Notes under the pieces: model-generated
The model's database searches: none
The model's input: only the letters and a program-made list of their open reading frames with translations
What the model was told of the DNA's origin: nothing
NCBI GenBank assembly: GCA_034190875.2
Contig: CM067345.1
Span: 27,061,019-27,125,018, forward strand
Length of the DNA stretch: 64,000 bases
Direction: 5' to 3'
From: Urechis unicinctus
Lineage: Eukaryota; Annelida; Polychaeta; Xenopneusta; Urechidae
Made by a program: the position numbers and the translations under genes
Shown here: piece by piece, positions 11,015 to 23,806 of the stretch
How the letters are laid out: every line of letters begins with the position of its first letter
Numbering within the stretch: the stretch's first letter is position 1

Positions 11015-13190
11015 TTACAAAACAGTAATTTGCGTGGTAGCAACACGCAAATAGCGACATGACTTCAAATTGGAGAGATCCTCTCCAATATTGCCATCGT
11101 TCTGGCCACGACCGACGACAGAAACTAATTGATTAACGCCAGTTGTTGATCCTGTCGAAGACGCACCCCTATCAGTGTTGTCTTTTTGTTTTTCTCTGTA
11201 CTGACGCCAAGTCATCTCCGAGTCACTAGTCGCTTTTTTATCGAAACTGAATGACGTCTGCTTTGCGTTCGTGATCTGCCCACTAGAGGTCCGCCATGAT
11301 GCCACACTTGTCGTGGCGTCAGGCAGTGTTTTCAGGAATTTCTTTACCTTGCCGGTGATCTCCATGGATTTGCACTCCTGGAATACGGAAAAAATAATTA
11401 ACATTTAATGTTATGACACTTGAAATAATTGGAATAGTATACTGTGAATTACCCGCAGTGAAAGATAACACACAGGGCATACTTGATTAAGTAAATCATC
11501 GTTCACATTGACAGCGATGAAAAGATTGAGCAAAAGGAATGACGCATAGATAATTTATACATTAAAACGTTTCAGATCACTAAGATCAAGTATAAAGCCT
11601 AGTCCTAGGGTTTAACGACAATCCATCGACTAAGCATTTCGTTTCAAGAATGTCTTTCGGATCATTTTATTTTGTGACTTACATTAATTTTCTTCATGTT
11701 TTTCATGGGGGGCACTTTTCTCGTGAAAGTCTTCCCGCCCTCTTTCGATGGAGGGTTCTTATCTGCATCGGGGTTGCTCCGTTTCTTCACCAACTTCTGT
11801 AATGTTTCCAGACTCGCAGCGTCAGAGATGGATGCCTTACACATGATCAGTCTGTAAGCGTTCTCGGAACTTCCGCTTACCTTCGCGGAGTGGCTAGATG
11901 CGTCGGCTGACGACCTTTTCATCTCAGCAACAGAGCGTTTGGTGAGGTTTTTGGCGGGCACGCTATAACTTGTCTCAATGGCGCTGCATGTGTGTCCCAG
12001 CCCTGTTGCTTGAACAGTAAGGGATGGAGAATTCGCTCGCTTAACCACTCCAGCACTGGATGAAAACATGCTTCGACCGGGATGATTTGAGGACAATTTC
12101 TTGTTCGAGAAAAACCGGTTGACTTAAGTCTTTTTTCGACGACTTTATCTGCTTTGCTTGATGTCATAGTATAGCCCAAACGTTTATTATTCATAGATGA
12201 TTTTCTGCCAGTTACCTGAAGCGAGGCTGATGAAACTGCTTGTAGAGAACGGACATATATGCCACTGGGAGCAATTTTCCATACACGCAATGGAGCAGAT
12301 GTATTTCCCTTTCTTGATGCGACTTCCTGGTGTTTCATTCGAAACTCGCACGCAACACAGCTTGCTCGGCTGCATTTCCTGGAAAATTTCTGGACACTGA
12401 CGCGTCTTGACTTGGACAATTTGGCTGAAGCAGTGTCCGCATCCTTTTTTATTCGTCGGTCTCGGAGGGCTGGTTCGGCGGCCGGTATCAGTGCTTGGGT
12501 TGGGTTGGATTTGGGAAGGTCGTTTGCATGCGCGCGCAAATATGTCAGGGAACGACGAACTAGTGAAATCCGCTGATTAATACTTCGCAGTTCCTTGCTA
12601 TTCTTGATTTCTTCCAGCTCTCTTTCAATCTTTTCGATTTCTTTCCTGATGCCGCAACTCTGCGTCTCTGTCTTTTCCGGCTTCCGGGCTGCGTCACCGC
12701 CTCCTGCTGTGGTCTGCTCTTCCTCAGTATCTTCCTTTCTACAGCTTTCCTCCACATTAGGGCCCCCGCGAGGTATATTTGTTATCTCTTTTTTCGATTC
12801 ATTTCTCCTGATTATATGACTTGACTTTGGAAGCACAAAACGAGCTGGTCTTCGAATATCCCCGTTGCTACGGAAGCGAAATCCAGGAGAAGCCAAAAAG
12901 GTCCTATCTATGTTCTCCGATTCTTCCCCTCCATCTGTCAAGTCTCTGTGTTGAAGCTGCAAGATGTGTTTCTCACCATGAACTTTGGCAAGACTTTTGT
13001 CTCTTTGTTGATCGAGTTGTTGGTGAGTTTTGAGAAGTTTTCTCATTTCCACCATGTTTTGTGCGCACTCGATAACCCTAGCTCCATGAAGGTAAGATTT
13101 CCGCGACACCAATTTAGCAACGTGATCTCTGTCACATCTCTTCTCCACCAAATAACGCTGCTTTTCTGATTGAGTTAATGCTTTTGCCAT
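11015..13190 (-). CDS. Uncharacterised basic coiled-coil protein, two exons, apparent 1-base frameshift
   Basis: I do not recognise this protein. Exon 1 runs from ATG at 13190 (context AAGATGGC) to 11683, followed by a GTAAGT donor. Exon 2 runs from 11377 (after CAG) to the stop at 11015. The splice is phase 0. The first reading frame is continuous to about 12115, then becomes non-protein-like. The coding signal resumes one frame over (from about 12110 down to 11683) and joins exon 2 cleanly. The shift falls at a run of five T (12110-12114 on the minus strand), as if one T were missing, so an assembly error or a recent mutation is likely. Repaired in concept, the product is about 620 residues. 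It is rich in Lys, Arg and Ser, with a charged heptad-like helix near residues 180-215 (IRKEIEKIERELEEIKNSKE) and a Ser/Thr-rich tail. No signal peptide or membrane segment is seen. A nuclear or cytoskeletal role is only a guess. Confidence 0.75.
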
Positions 13191-14990
13191 CTTTGAGGTC
13201 TGTATTCCTTTCTATGTATCGTTCATACACAGAGAGAAGTCTTGTGTAACAACACCCCAACAGTTCCTTTTACTATGCAGTGATGATGGACGCACCCCAT
13301 TGTGTGATGCGACAATAGGTAAGCCAATTTCGTTTCCATGGTAACATTTACTACCATAGAGGATTGCTTGCAGACAATGGTGTTATTTCAAAGCTGCTTT
13401 AGGCGTAAGTAATGGTTTGCTACAAACAATGTTACATGGCGCGATAATTAGGAAGCTATTTATTAGGTTCAGAAAACCATTACCTCAAACGTATACATGC
13501 TTACCTGTTTTGTCATTATGCTGTTGTTCTCGCATGTTTGGTTTTTATGGATTTATTTTGGAATTCATTATATTTCATTAAGAATCTCCGTTTTTCGTTT
13601 TTATCACACAAATATCTTGAAAGAGGATTATTAAGTTTATGTTGTGAAACCTTAATTAATCATCGAGTGTTGCAATATCTTCTCAAGTAACTCTCTGTAA
13701 ATGTCTAAATGGCTTTGTAATCAATCATTTTGTTGCCGCCATATTATATTACTTTTGTTCTTGGATCTATATTAGCCCTGACTACAGTGTTCCTCGTTAT
13801 TATTAAGGCTCATTCGTTGTTTATTGATCGGTGGGAGTGTCAAGAACGCATGTGTCTTTATTTGCAGACAAACGACAAGTGTTAACTGGTTAAGGGGTTG
13901 TTCGGAAAATCTATGTCCGTCAATTTGCTCTCTGATCGCTTGCTTTGCGACGAAACTATACAACATAATTAGTTGCTTTTAATATATCGTTGATAAATAT
14001 ATTGTAATATAGAGTAATATATCGGAAAAATACTTGAATAAACTGAATGTATTACAAAAGCATATTCACCTGGGTTATAGTGATCACATTGCGGAATGTT
14101 GTTCAGTGAAATCAAAATACTAACTATGTCAACACTTACTAAATTGCGTGTCAATATTTTTATACAAGGGTGATCGTGGCCTCTTTGCAGAAATGTTTGT
14201 AAATAAATTGCCAGAATTAGAGTCAGCAATTTGTTCCAGTTCAAGAGATGCAGTTGCTATAACTGAGCGCTGGACATGTGGGACTACTGGAAATACTGAA
14301 ATCACACTTTCAGGTTAACGGCTCATTAGGAAAGAAATGCAGGAGGCAACTGTTGATGATTGCAGTGACCTTGCATTGCATATGTGGTGTAAAATCAGGC
14401 ATGTTAACTTTGGAGTTGTATCCCGATCAATTAATTGCTCCCCGGAAGATAATGATCAACTCACTGATTTAGTGTCATTTGTTGCAGATAAGTAATGTCG
14501 GTGATTTTCACTTTCCCTGTTTTAACTGATAGGGTACAACCGATTTCGAACAAGTCCGTGATAATTCTGTGTTATGTTTTTGAACCAACTAGAATATTTT
14601 TGACCTTAATATATCGACTGGGGATGGAAGGGACAGTGATATCCACCAAAGAGCCCCATGAGGGACCAGTGTCCTTTTAATCCTAGAATATAACACATTT
14701 AACCGGTCTGTGAAATACACAGCTAATTACTGGCTTACAATCCAAAGTAAGCAAAAATTGGAAACACTTCTTAGAGGCAAACTTACAAAACACTTTCTCA
14801 AACATAGCTCATTGAATATAACTCAACACGGGTTGTCTGTGCAAAAGTCTGTAATCCTTGTGTTTTACATCCCTTTCAACAGGTCAGCGAGATTATATCG
14901 CGACGGTGATGATCGTGATGCTTGGACAACTGCCCTCGGCCCATAGGCTACTAAACCCACGCCTGTGGGTCGTAAGGCGACGCAGTTAAT
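13191..14990. other. Intergenic, no gene seen
   Basis: AT-rich sequence with short open frames of 60-90 codons on both strands, none with a recognisable motif or splice-supported continuation. It presumably includes the promoter of the minus-strand gene starting at 13190. Confidence 0.55.
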
Positions 14991-15000
14991 TACTAGGCCT

Positions 15001-15054
15001 TTGGAACCGTCTTCAAGTTCCTAGAGGATGTTACCAACATGTTGCGGGATCCTG
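15001..15054. repeat. Left arm of a 54-bp inverted repeat
   Basis: Reverse complement of 15290-15343 with two mismatches in 54 bases. The right arm interrupts a reverse-transcriptase fragment. Confidence 0.9.
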
Positions 15055-15169
15055 AAGATGTAATTAATTTTGACTTTCAAAATACGTCCGATAAAGTTCC
15101 CCGCCAAAGGATTAGCTAGCAAACCTATTACTCACAGTAGCAGTAGTAAAGTATGGACATGGATAAATG

Positions 15170-15420
15170 AAAAAGGCTCAGTAATAGCAGGCAGAGAGTG
15201 GTGGTAAATGGCATCGAATCAGATTGGATAAGGCTTATTAGTGGTGCCCCTCAAAGGTCGGTCATGGGACCATTTACCATTTACCACCTCAGGATCCCGC
15301 AACATGTTAGTAACATCCTCTAGGAACTTCAAGACGGTTCCAAGAACTCTTCGCAATCTATGTAAATGAAATTGAGAGTACTGATGACATTACGTTAAAA
15401 TAGATAGCAGATAGCACTGA
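15170..15420 (+). pseudogene. Non-LTR retrotransposon reverse-transcriptase fragment, interrupted
   Basis: From 15177 the plus strand reads LSNSRQRVVVNG and then continues to SGAPQRSVMGP. This corresponds to the conserved RT stretch usually seen as LSNRxQRVxVNG ... SGVPQGSVLGP in LINE-type polymerases. The reading breaks after MGP at about 15275, where an inserted inverted repeat (15290-15343) begins. It resumes at 15347 as LFAIYVNEI, the expected next motif (LFxIYINDL), then decays through IADSTELQ, where FADDTKL is expected. Stops and missing ends show that it is dead. Confidence 0.8.
15290..15343. repeat. Right arm of the 54-bp inverted repeat, inside the RT fragment
   Basis: Inverted copy of 15001-15054. 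It lies exactly between the MGP and LFAIYVNE parts of the reverse-transcriptase fragment, together with a short duplicated CATTTACC tract at 15271-15285. Confidence 0.9.
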
Positions 15421-15854
15421 ACTTCAGTAATGTGTTGAACAAAACCCAGGAACACAAATAACAACAAAGCCTACGGAACTGATTTGCAAATGTTTTTAAC
15501 CTCAATAAACATGAAAAACTTATCACAGCTGCCACACCAACCAACCGAATGACTCATTTAGTATATTTGATTGAGCGATACAAAATCGATGATTCTCATT
15601 TGTCAATAATTACTCTTTTTCTTTAAGTCAAATAATAACTGTGATTTCTAATAAAACATTTTGTAACATACGGCTTATTCATTTCCTTTAAAATTGACTA
15701 GTTACTTGGACCCAGTTAACCAAACATAAGCATTATCCGTGCGGCCATCATTAGTTATCACATTCATGAACAGATTTTCTCAGTTCGCAATTCAATAGCC
15801 ACTTTTCTGTATTGGCTCTGTTGACGACGAGATGACAGCTTGGTTCGGTGAAGC

Positions 15855-16695
15855 TCTAACCACAACATCCAACATCTCTCACCACATCATCCAACATCTT
15901 TCATCACACCATCCAACATCTTTCATTACCTCATACAATATCTCTCATCATACCATACATTACACCATCCATCATTTCTCATCATATCATCAATGACATG
16001 TCATCACATCATCCAACATCTCATCATACCATCCATTACATGTCATCACACCATCCAACATTTCATCATACCATCGTTGACCTGTCATCACACCATCCAA
16101 CATCTCATCATACCATCCATTACATGTTAACACACCATCCAACATCTCATCATACCATCAATTACATGTCATCACACCATCCAACATTTCATCATACCAT
16201 CCATTACATGTCATCACACCATCCAACATCTCATCATACCACCCATTACATGTCATCACACCTTCCAACATTTCATCATACCATCAATTACATGTCATCA
16301 CACCTTCCAACATTTCATCATACCATCAATTACATGTTATCACACCTTCCAACATTTCATCATACAATCCATTTCATGTTATCACACCATCCAACATTTC
16401 ATCATACCATCAATTACATGTTATCACACCTTCCAACATTTCATCATACAATCCATTTCATGTTATCACACCATCCAACATTTCATCATACCATCCATTA
16501 CATGTCATCACACCATCCAATATTTCATCATACCATCCATTACATGTCATCACACCATCCAACATCTCATCATACCATCAATTACATGTCATCACACCTT
16601 CCAACATCTCATCGTATCATCCATTACATGTCATCACACTATCCAACATTTCATCATACCATCCATTACATGTCATTTCACCATACAACATCTCT
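15855..16695 (+). repeat. Minisatellite with 42-bp unit (about 20 copies)
   Basis: Units of the type CATCACACCATCCAACATCT followed by CATCATACCATCCATTACATGT. Because 42 is divisible by three, the array is open for 256 codons as a His/Ser/Thr repeat. The lack of splice sites, a signal or a flanking domain argues that this is not a gene. Confidence 0.92.
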
Positions 16696-16779
16696 CATTA
16701 CACCCCGCGTCACCTGTGATTTTCACAGTTCATCGCTTCAAGTAGAGCGATGGAGAGGTGTTGGGTGAGTGGGGTGAGC

Positions 16780-17270
16780 CGATAAATGCATCCAACTCGA
16801 TGAGCAGAAACGCGCTATGCATTCCAGGCGGCTGGTAATCCGTCGTTTTTATCTCTGGTGAACTTGTTCGAGACAAGTGGCCGAGCCGGGGGTGCGGGGT
16901 GGGGTAGAGTTCCTTATGCATATCATGTTATTTGCTTGAAACGTGCGGTGCGGAAAGCGCTGTGTGCAGGCCGATACGAGCGGCTGACTCATGGTAGGTA
17001 TTTAAAGCCGCCTTGTGCACCAGCGTATATATTGACGACACGAGCGAGCTGTGTGTTAAGACCTGCGGGAGAGAGCGGGTTAAGTGAGCAAGTGGCGTGC
17101 GCGCACAACCAGCTCAGCACGAGTTGCCGTGTGGTGTGACACGGGCTGCCAGGGAGGTCGACTTCGCTTTCACTGCTTGTCGTCGCCCTAAAGTGACGAA
17201 CAGCGCTCACTCACACCAGCTCGGTCGTGTACTGGATTGTGTCTGTGATCGTTGTCAATACAGCGGTAAC
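16780..17270 (+). promoter_or_regulatory. Probable promoter/5' leader region of the CPT1-like gene
   Basis: GC content rises sharply compared with the AT-rich flanks, with several CpGs and TATA-like tracts (TATTTAAAG near 17000, GTATATAT near 17024). The start codon follows at 17271. The exact start of transcription cannot be set from sequence alone. Confidence 0.4.
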
Positions 17271-20200
17271 ATGTCGACGACTACAGCTCGACACCCGTTC
17301 ATGGCGCGGGAGAAACCGGCGTTCACTAGACTCTTCACGCCGACCTCGCTGGGTACTCTCATGGCGGCCGCTTTCGCTGCCTACCCGTCCTGGGATATGC
17401 CGGACACCCCGGCCGACAGTACCACCTTGCCCCTGGACATGGTGCCCGAGGCATTCGAAGCATTTACGTTCATCCCCTCCAAAGTGTACGTCGCCTTGGT
17501 TGGCTTTCTTGTCGGCTATCTGGCGTGCAAGTGGTTGGCTTGGGCCAGACTCCGCGCCTTGACAACGCTCTTCTACTACCAGGGCTGGATGCAGGATCCA
17601 AAATCTACTAAGACAAAGGTTTGTATTTTGCGGAACCATGTCTCTAACAAGCGGACGATGAAAGAGATTTCCCTGCTAAAAGGTTGTACCATTACGCTTT
17701 CTGACCTCTGACCCACTTTCCCCCCCATTCCCTTCGATCTCTTTCGGTACCAAAGACTCCTGCATCAAGTGTTCAGGTGTTGCCCCGCGAATACGAAATC
17801 AATTTTGCGCAGATATTATTCCCCGAGTAATTATGGAGCCTGGATGTGATTATCTGCGTGTCAACGAAATCCACTGAACGACCAGTGACAATGTTGTTTT
17901 CATCACACCAGCAATGTCGGGCCGTCAGGATGCTCGTATTTGTACCTAGCGCAATGTGGCGTGCTTGAGGGACAAAGAATAATTGGGTCAGGTCGAAGAG
18001 GCTTCGCGTAGCGCGTACAATCAGTCTGCGCCGCGTTGGTTGGGGACGTATACATTCTTTGATGGTGCCAAGTAGCTCTTTCAAACTAAGTACGGGAGTG
18101 ATGCATGCACTCCCTCTGACAAGGTGATAAATAGAACCTGACGTTGGTCTTTTGGGCTAGTGCCAAGGCGTGCTATAAATGGCTGCTGGCTTGTTTGGCT
18201 TAGTGTCGGTTGGGGTACGGGAGGGGCCAGCATGAAAACATTGCTTGTTTTCTTCGTTGGTCGCATACAATTGTGACAAAAGCTCTCATTGTTGGTCCAC
18301 CCGTAACCAATGGCAACCAGCGTTTACGTCCTCTTGTCACCTGAAGTTTGTGCTTTATGGTCTGGTCGCCTTTAACAACATCATGGACTCGTCCAGGGAG
18401 AAGGCCGTCCGTTGGTAAGGTGTTAACACCATACACAGCGGCGTAATTGATGGCAACCTTGCTATTTATGACCAGATCATGGGAAGGTATGCCCCACCCA
18501 CGCACACTCACCCATGTCGCGATATGCGACGGCGGATGACATACTAACCGATATATGTTACCTGTTTATAATAGTCAACAACAGACCAACAGCCAATCGG
18601 GTACGTTGTTAAGAGTCAAGAAGGAACGTCCGCAAGCTCCATTTGGTTAAAAAGAGCTAGTTTATAACCGCCACACCTGTTTCCCATTTGATGTTGCGCA
18701 CTAGCCGCGCACGACGGTAATATAAATATATACCAATAATAAGACGTCGTGCACGGCTAGTTGCGCACCTGCATGTGTTGTAGCCGTGTAGTCTTATTGA
18801 CGTCGTGCGATGATCGTAACCAAGTGCGGCGCGACAGTACATGAGTTTCAATTATACACGATAATTACACACATGTACATATGAAGAAGAATTTTTCACA
18901 TAATTGAATGTTTATTAACAAGTTGAGTTAGTTTACGTGTGAGATTCGTCAAAGGCGATTTAATCCGGCCAGACACATTTTGAAACGTTCATGTTTATTT
19001 TGAACGACAACATCGGTTTCTGCCTGCACGCGCAGACAAGGTTGTTCGCGAGCGAACCTTTTCTTTCTGAATTTTATTATATATGTGTCATTTTGTCAAT
19101 GATTATCTTTTGGAAATTCCTACTTTAGAAGGGCGATATGTATTTAACGATATCACATTGACATTGAAAAAAAGATAACACTTATTGATTCCCGCAGTCT
19201 GGAGGGGACACTTGGCGAAGTCCTGCGTAGGGGTGTGCCCCGGGATCTCAAAAACCTGTACCCGTCGTACAAGGTAAAAATGGCAAGAGCATACCCCATC
19301 CTACAAATATGAGGTCAACAAAACCCGTCCGGAGGCCGAAAAAAGCATACCCCGACATATGTAAACTACCTCTATATACTTAAGTGCCCCCTCCCCCGGG
19401 ACCTGCCGTCACATGGCGAGTGAAACTGGAACTTCGTAATGTGACGTCATATCTTCAAAACTGGGGCTGCCGCGAATGAAAGTTGTGATTCTAAAAGTTC
19501 ATTTGACAATTGCTAAATAATAACGAGACAGTGGATAACCAAAATAGGCCGCATAAGCGGATATTCATCGCATTTGTCGACATATATATTTACGTAAGTA
19601 CACAACTTGGTGGTAAGCCCCGGAGACGCAAATAACAAGAATTGCCACACGACCCACATACTTTCAGGCATGACGGTATATATTTATATTACCGTCGTGC
19701 GCGGCTACATGTGTTGGTGCAAAATTAATCCCACCCATAACTGGGCTGTTCTATTTATAGCATGATTCGTTATGGTACAATGATAGTAGGTTGTTCTTAA
19801 TTGCTTGTAGCCAGTGATTAAGTGAGACCTAAAGTGGGAGAGAAGTGGTCATGGCCTGATATGGCGGGTCGTTATTGCTGCTGCTCCTTTCCTACAAGAC
19901 AATGATCGTAGCCTCATGGCCTGATTATGACGCCGTCTCTGTGTCGCACTTCGGTAGAAGTCATTGCGTTTATCATATTTATGTAACCCAGATTTGACCG
20001 GGACTCGCTGACGTCATTGGGCAGATAGCAAACCCCCGGTATCTCTATATGAGCCAATTAACATGAGTTGTGACGTGACACCAGTCAATGTCATCTGACC
20101 CAGGGACGAGACTTGGATGTCACGCGAGGCCTATGTATGCCAATAAAAGCACGTAGACCATATCATGTGCGATTGTAGAATAGGATGGCCGCATTCATAG

Positions 20201-23200
20201 TAGTAGCAGTAGTCAAAGTGACATGTCAAACCCTTCTGCGATTGAAGCGTATTAGTCACCAGATGTCAAACCCTCCAACTAGAAGAGGTCTTAATTAAAA
20301 CAATGTGACGCCCTTAAAGGCGTTTCACCCAACCTTCACCGAACTAGTGTTGGTCACTTCTCTGGCAATACGACCATTAATGTAAAAAACAACCCCAATA
20401 CAAATCTAGTAATTGCTGTCAATTACAATTGTCCATTGCTGAATGCAGTCTTGACATTTGGGTTTATTTAACCCTATTTGGCAGAGAACTATGGTCACAA
20501 TAAGTACCCACCTGGTGTGTGTTTCCAGATTTGGGCAATCCTCGTCAAGTTGATTAAAGGACCTGCCCCCTACCAGACCTATGAATTCCAGAACCTACTT
20601 CCTAATCAGCCATTGCCTGACCTCAACTCGACACTGGACCGGTGAGCACACAGTTAAAGTGAATGATTTAAAGACTGAATGGATGTGAACAATATCAGCT
20701 GATGACAGGAAGAGTCATTATTGGTCCTTTCTCTGTAACAGACATTGGTCTCATGGGACATGTTATGGTCCTTTCCATATAACAGGGATGTTATAGTCTG
20801 TCCCTTATAACATACATTGGTCTTTTTGGATATGTGATGGTCCTTTCCCAATAACAGACATTGGTCTCATGGGACATGTTATGGTCTGTTCCTTATAACA
20901 GACATTGGTCTTTTTGGGCATGTTATGGTCCGTTCCTTATAACAGACATTGGGTTTGTGCAACATGTTATGGTCCGTTCCTTACAACAGACATGTTTTTG
21001 TGGGACATATTAGGGTCCGTTCCCTGTAACAGACATTGGTCTCATGGGACATGATATGGTTTGTTCCTTATAACAGACATTGTCTTATTTGACATGTTAT
21101 GGTCCTTTCCCTGTAACAGACATTGGTCTCATGGGACATGTTATGGTCTATTCCCTAAAATAAACATTGGTTGTGTGGAACATGTTATGGACATGTAGTG
21201 TTGTCAAGTGACTGGATATTATGGATAGCTGGAGGTCAGCTGTGGTTCAGTGGTAGGCATCTGGCTTCATTGTATGCGATATCTATTGTGTGTTCTAAAA
21301 GCAGCATGGACGTGACGTGAGATCAATGACTTAGGATATGACTGATTGAGATCTACTTAATCAACTAACTTCCTTTGGCAGATAAGATAGCAGGTTCCCC
21401 TTTCTATTTGTGTTGTGCATTCCATGGTTAGATAAGGATAAAGTCTTCCTGTTAATCTCTGTGTGGGTTATCTACGTGAGTATAGGAGTGTGGGTGCCAG
21501 GGTTAAAGTGGAGAGAGTGATAAGAAATCTGATAAGGTATCACAATAGCCAACAAGGTAAATGGTACCTGGATGAAAGTAATCTGTGTTTGGTAAAGGGT
21601 TGTGTCATTCTCATGATGCAGAGATAAACACAAGGACGATTGCATGGGTACGAGCAGCATCCTCTGCTCAGGAGATTGGGAATTGGTACCAGCTGGGTAC
21701 CAGCCATCTGCATGGTACCAGCCTTGTGTGTTGTTATTACAGATGAATGGTGATGGAATCCTCATCAACATAGCCCCATATTACATTAGTCAGCTTAATT
21801 TGCTGTCGATTCTGCTGTACGTACGAGTTAAGGGAGTCTGTCCCTTCTGTTGTACCTACGAGTTAATGGAGTCTGTCCCTTCTGTTGTACCTACGAGTAA
21901 AGGGAGTCTGTCCCTTCTGTTGTATGTAGTAGTTATGGGAGTCTGTATTTACAATAAACATCTGACAGCACAGGCACTCAAGTCAATACCCCCGAGTGAC
22001 AGTGACATGTATAATAATATAAGTCAGACGAAACCGAACATTACCGAATGCGCTTGTTGAATGAATTGACTTGAGTGCCTGTTATGGACTGAGGGAAGGG
22101 TGTGAGGTACCACTCGCTGGCATTGCTGTGTGTTTGTATTGGTTACAGATGGCTGAAAGTAACAAGTCAGTTGGTGAGTCGACAGGAGCATGCATCCACT
22201 CAGCAAGCCATCGAACTGTTCCGACGGAACGAGGGCCCCAGACTACAGCAGTTCCTTATCAACAAGTGAGTTGCCATCCTGGTGCTGGTATTTGTTGGCT
22301 TACTGTAGGATCTACTGTGTGATGTGAACTCGGTGGGGTCTGCCCCATGTGTGACGTGAATTTGGTGGGGTCAGCCCCATGTGTGAAGTGAACTCGATGG
22401 GGTCCGCCCCATAGCTTCTATTTGGTAGGTTCTCTCAGTCAGTAGGCCCCACTTGGTAGGCTCTGTATAGCTATTGTTGTCAATACATTGTATGCTATGT
22501 GATGTGCTTCAGGGCAACCACCGAGGTGAGCTGGCTCTCTGACTACTGGCTGACAGCAGCCTACCTCTCTTCCCGGGACCCCATCGCTGGTAAGTCACAC
22601 TTGGTACTGAGAGCCAATTGATGTCTAGAGTTGTTGCGTAAACACTAAGATGCAGTACATACTTTTAAGCAGTACTCGCTGCAATGCAGTACTCACCGTG
22701 ATGTAGTACTTGCTGTGATGCAGTGCTCACTTTTAAGTAGTACTTGTTGTGATGCAGTTTTCATTATGATCTTTGGTTAATTAGTTTACAGCAACTACTT
22801 CAACACTCTGAACGTCCCATCAGAACGCACTACCAACCAGTTGGCAAGAGCGGCATCTGTCACCAGGCTCCTCGCCCAGTATGTACTCTCAACACTAGAA
22901 CTTAGACCTGTGAACTGTTGATGTGAAATGAACATTGCCTGTCTCCCATTTATCATTATTTATGGTGTGTTGGAGTTTACACATGTGTGTGTGTTTTGTT
23001 ATTGTAGGTTTGAAGAGTTGACGGAGGAAGGGAAGATCGAGCCAGTACAGCTCCAGGATCTGGTGCCGCTGTGTATGACAGGTGGAAGGTAACTTCATTT
23101 TTGTCCTCTGTGCATACAAACAGTCAGTATCCAAGCAGAATGTCAGCAATGTGAGGAGTTAATTGAGTATCTTCAGCTAGGCAGAACATGGCATCAGTTT

Positions 23201-23766
23201 GACTTCCTCAGCTGGGGTGAAACTTGGCATCAGAATGACTTCCTCAGCTGGGGTGAAACTTGGCATCAGAATGACTTCCTCAGCTGGGGTGAAACATGGC
23301 ATCAGTATGACTATCTCAGCAGGACAGCTCTTATGTGAGAAGTTTGATGCAGGCAGTCGCCTACTTGCACTCACTTGAAGTGTCAACAATATTGTCCAAA
23401 GGTCTATTTCACATCCCCATTTTTAGTTGAACTGGGATGGTTGCATTACCCAGACCAGACAGATATAGCGGTAGAAGTGGGAAGTAGTTCTGGGGGGGAT
23501 ATCATGTTTCTGGTTCATTATCTGATGGTCCCACAGTTTCATGGCTCAATGTATAGTCACAGACCGTCGTCCCACAGTCCTACCGAATCTCCAGATGATG
23601 GTTAAACCTTAGTGTAATGTGCCAGGTACCTTCAGGTGATAATGAATAAGCTTTGTGTGGTAGATATCTTCAGAAGACGGTTCGCATTCCAGGGGAAAAC
23701 ATGGACACGGTCTCCCAGTATCGTGACTCCACTCATGTTGTTGTCCTCAAGTGAGTGATGGTTGTT

Positions 23767-23806
<40 letters not shown>

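Noticed and set aside
15998-16768. 256-codon open frame rich in His, Ser, Thr and Pro
   Set aside because: It is the translation of a 42-base minisatellite. Openness follows from a unit divisible by three without stops, and no start context, splice site or flanking domain supports a gene.
21236-21290. Possible tRNA (TGGTTCAGTGGTAGGC resembles an A box)
   Set aside because: No B box (GGTTCGANNCC) or acceptor stem follows, so it is not a tRNA gene. At most it is a trace of a SINE.
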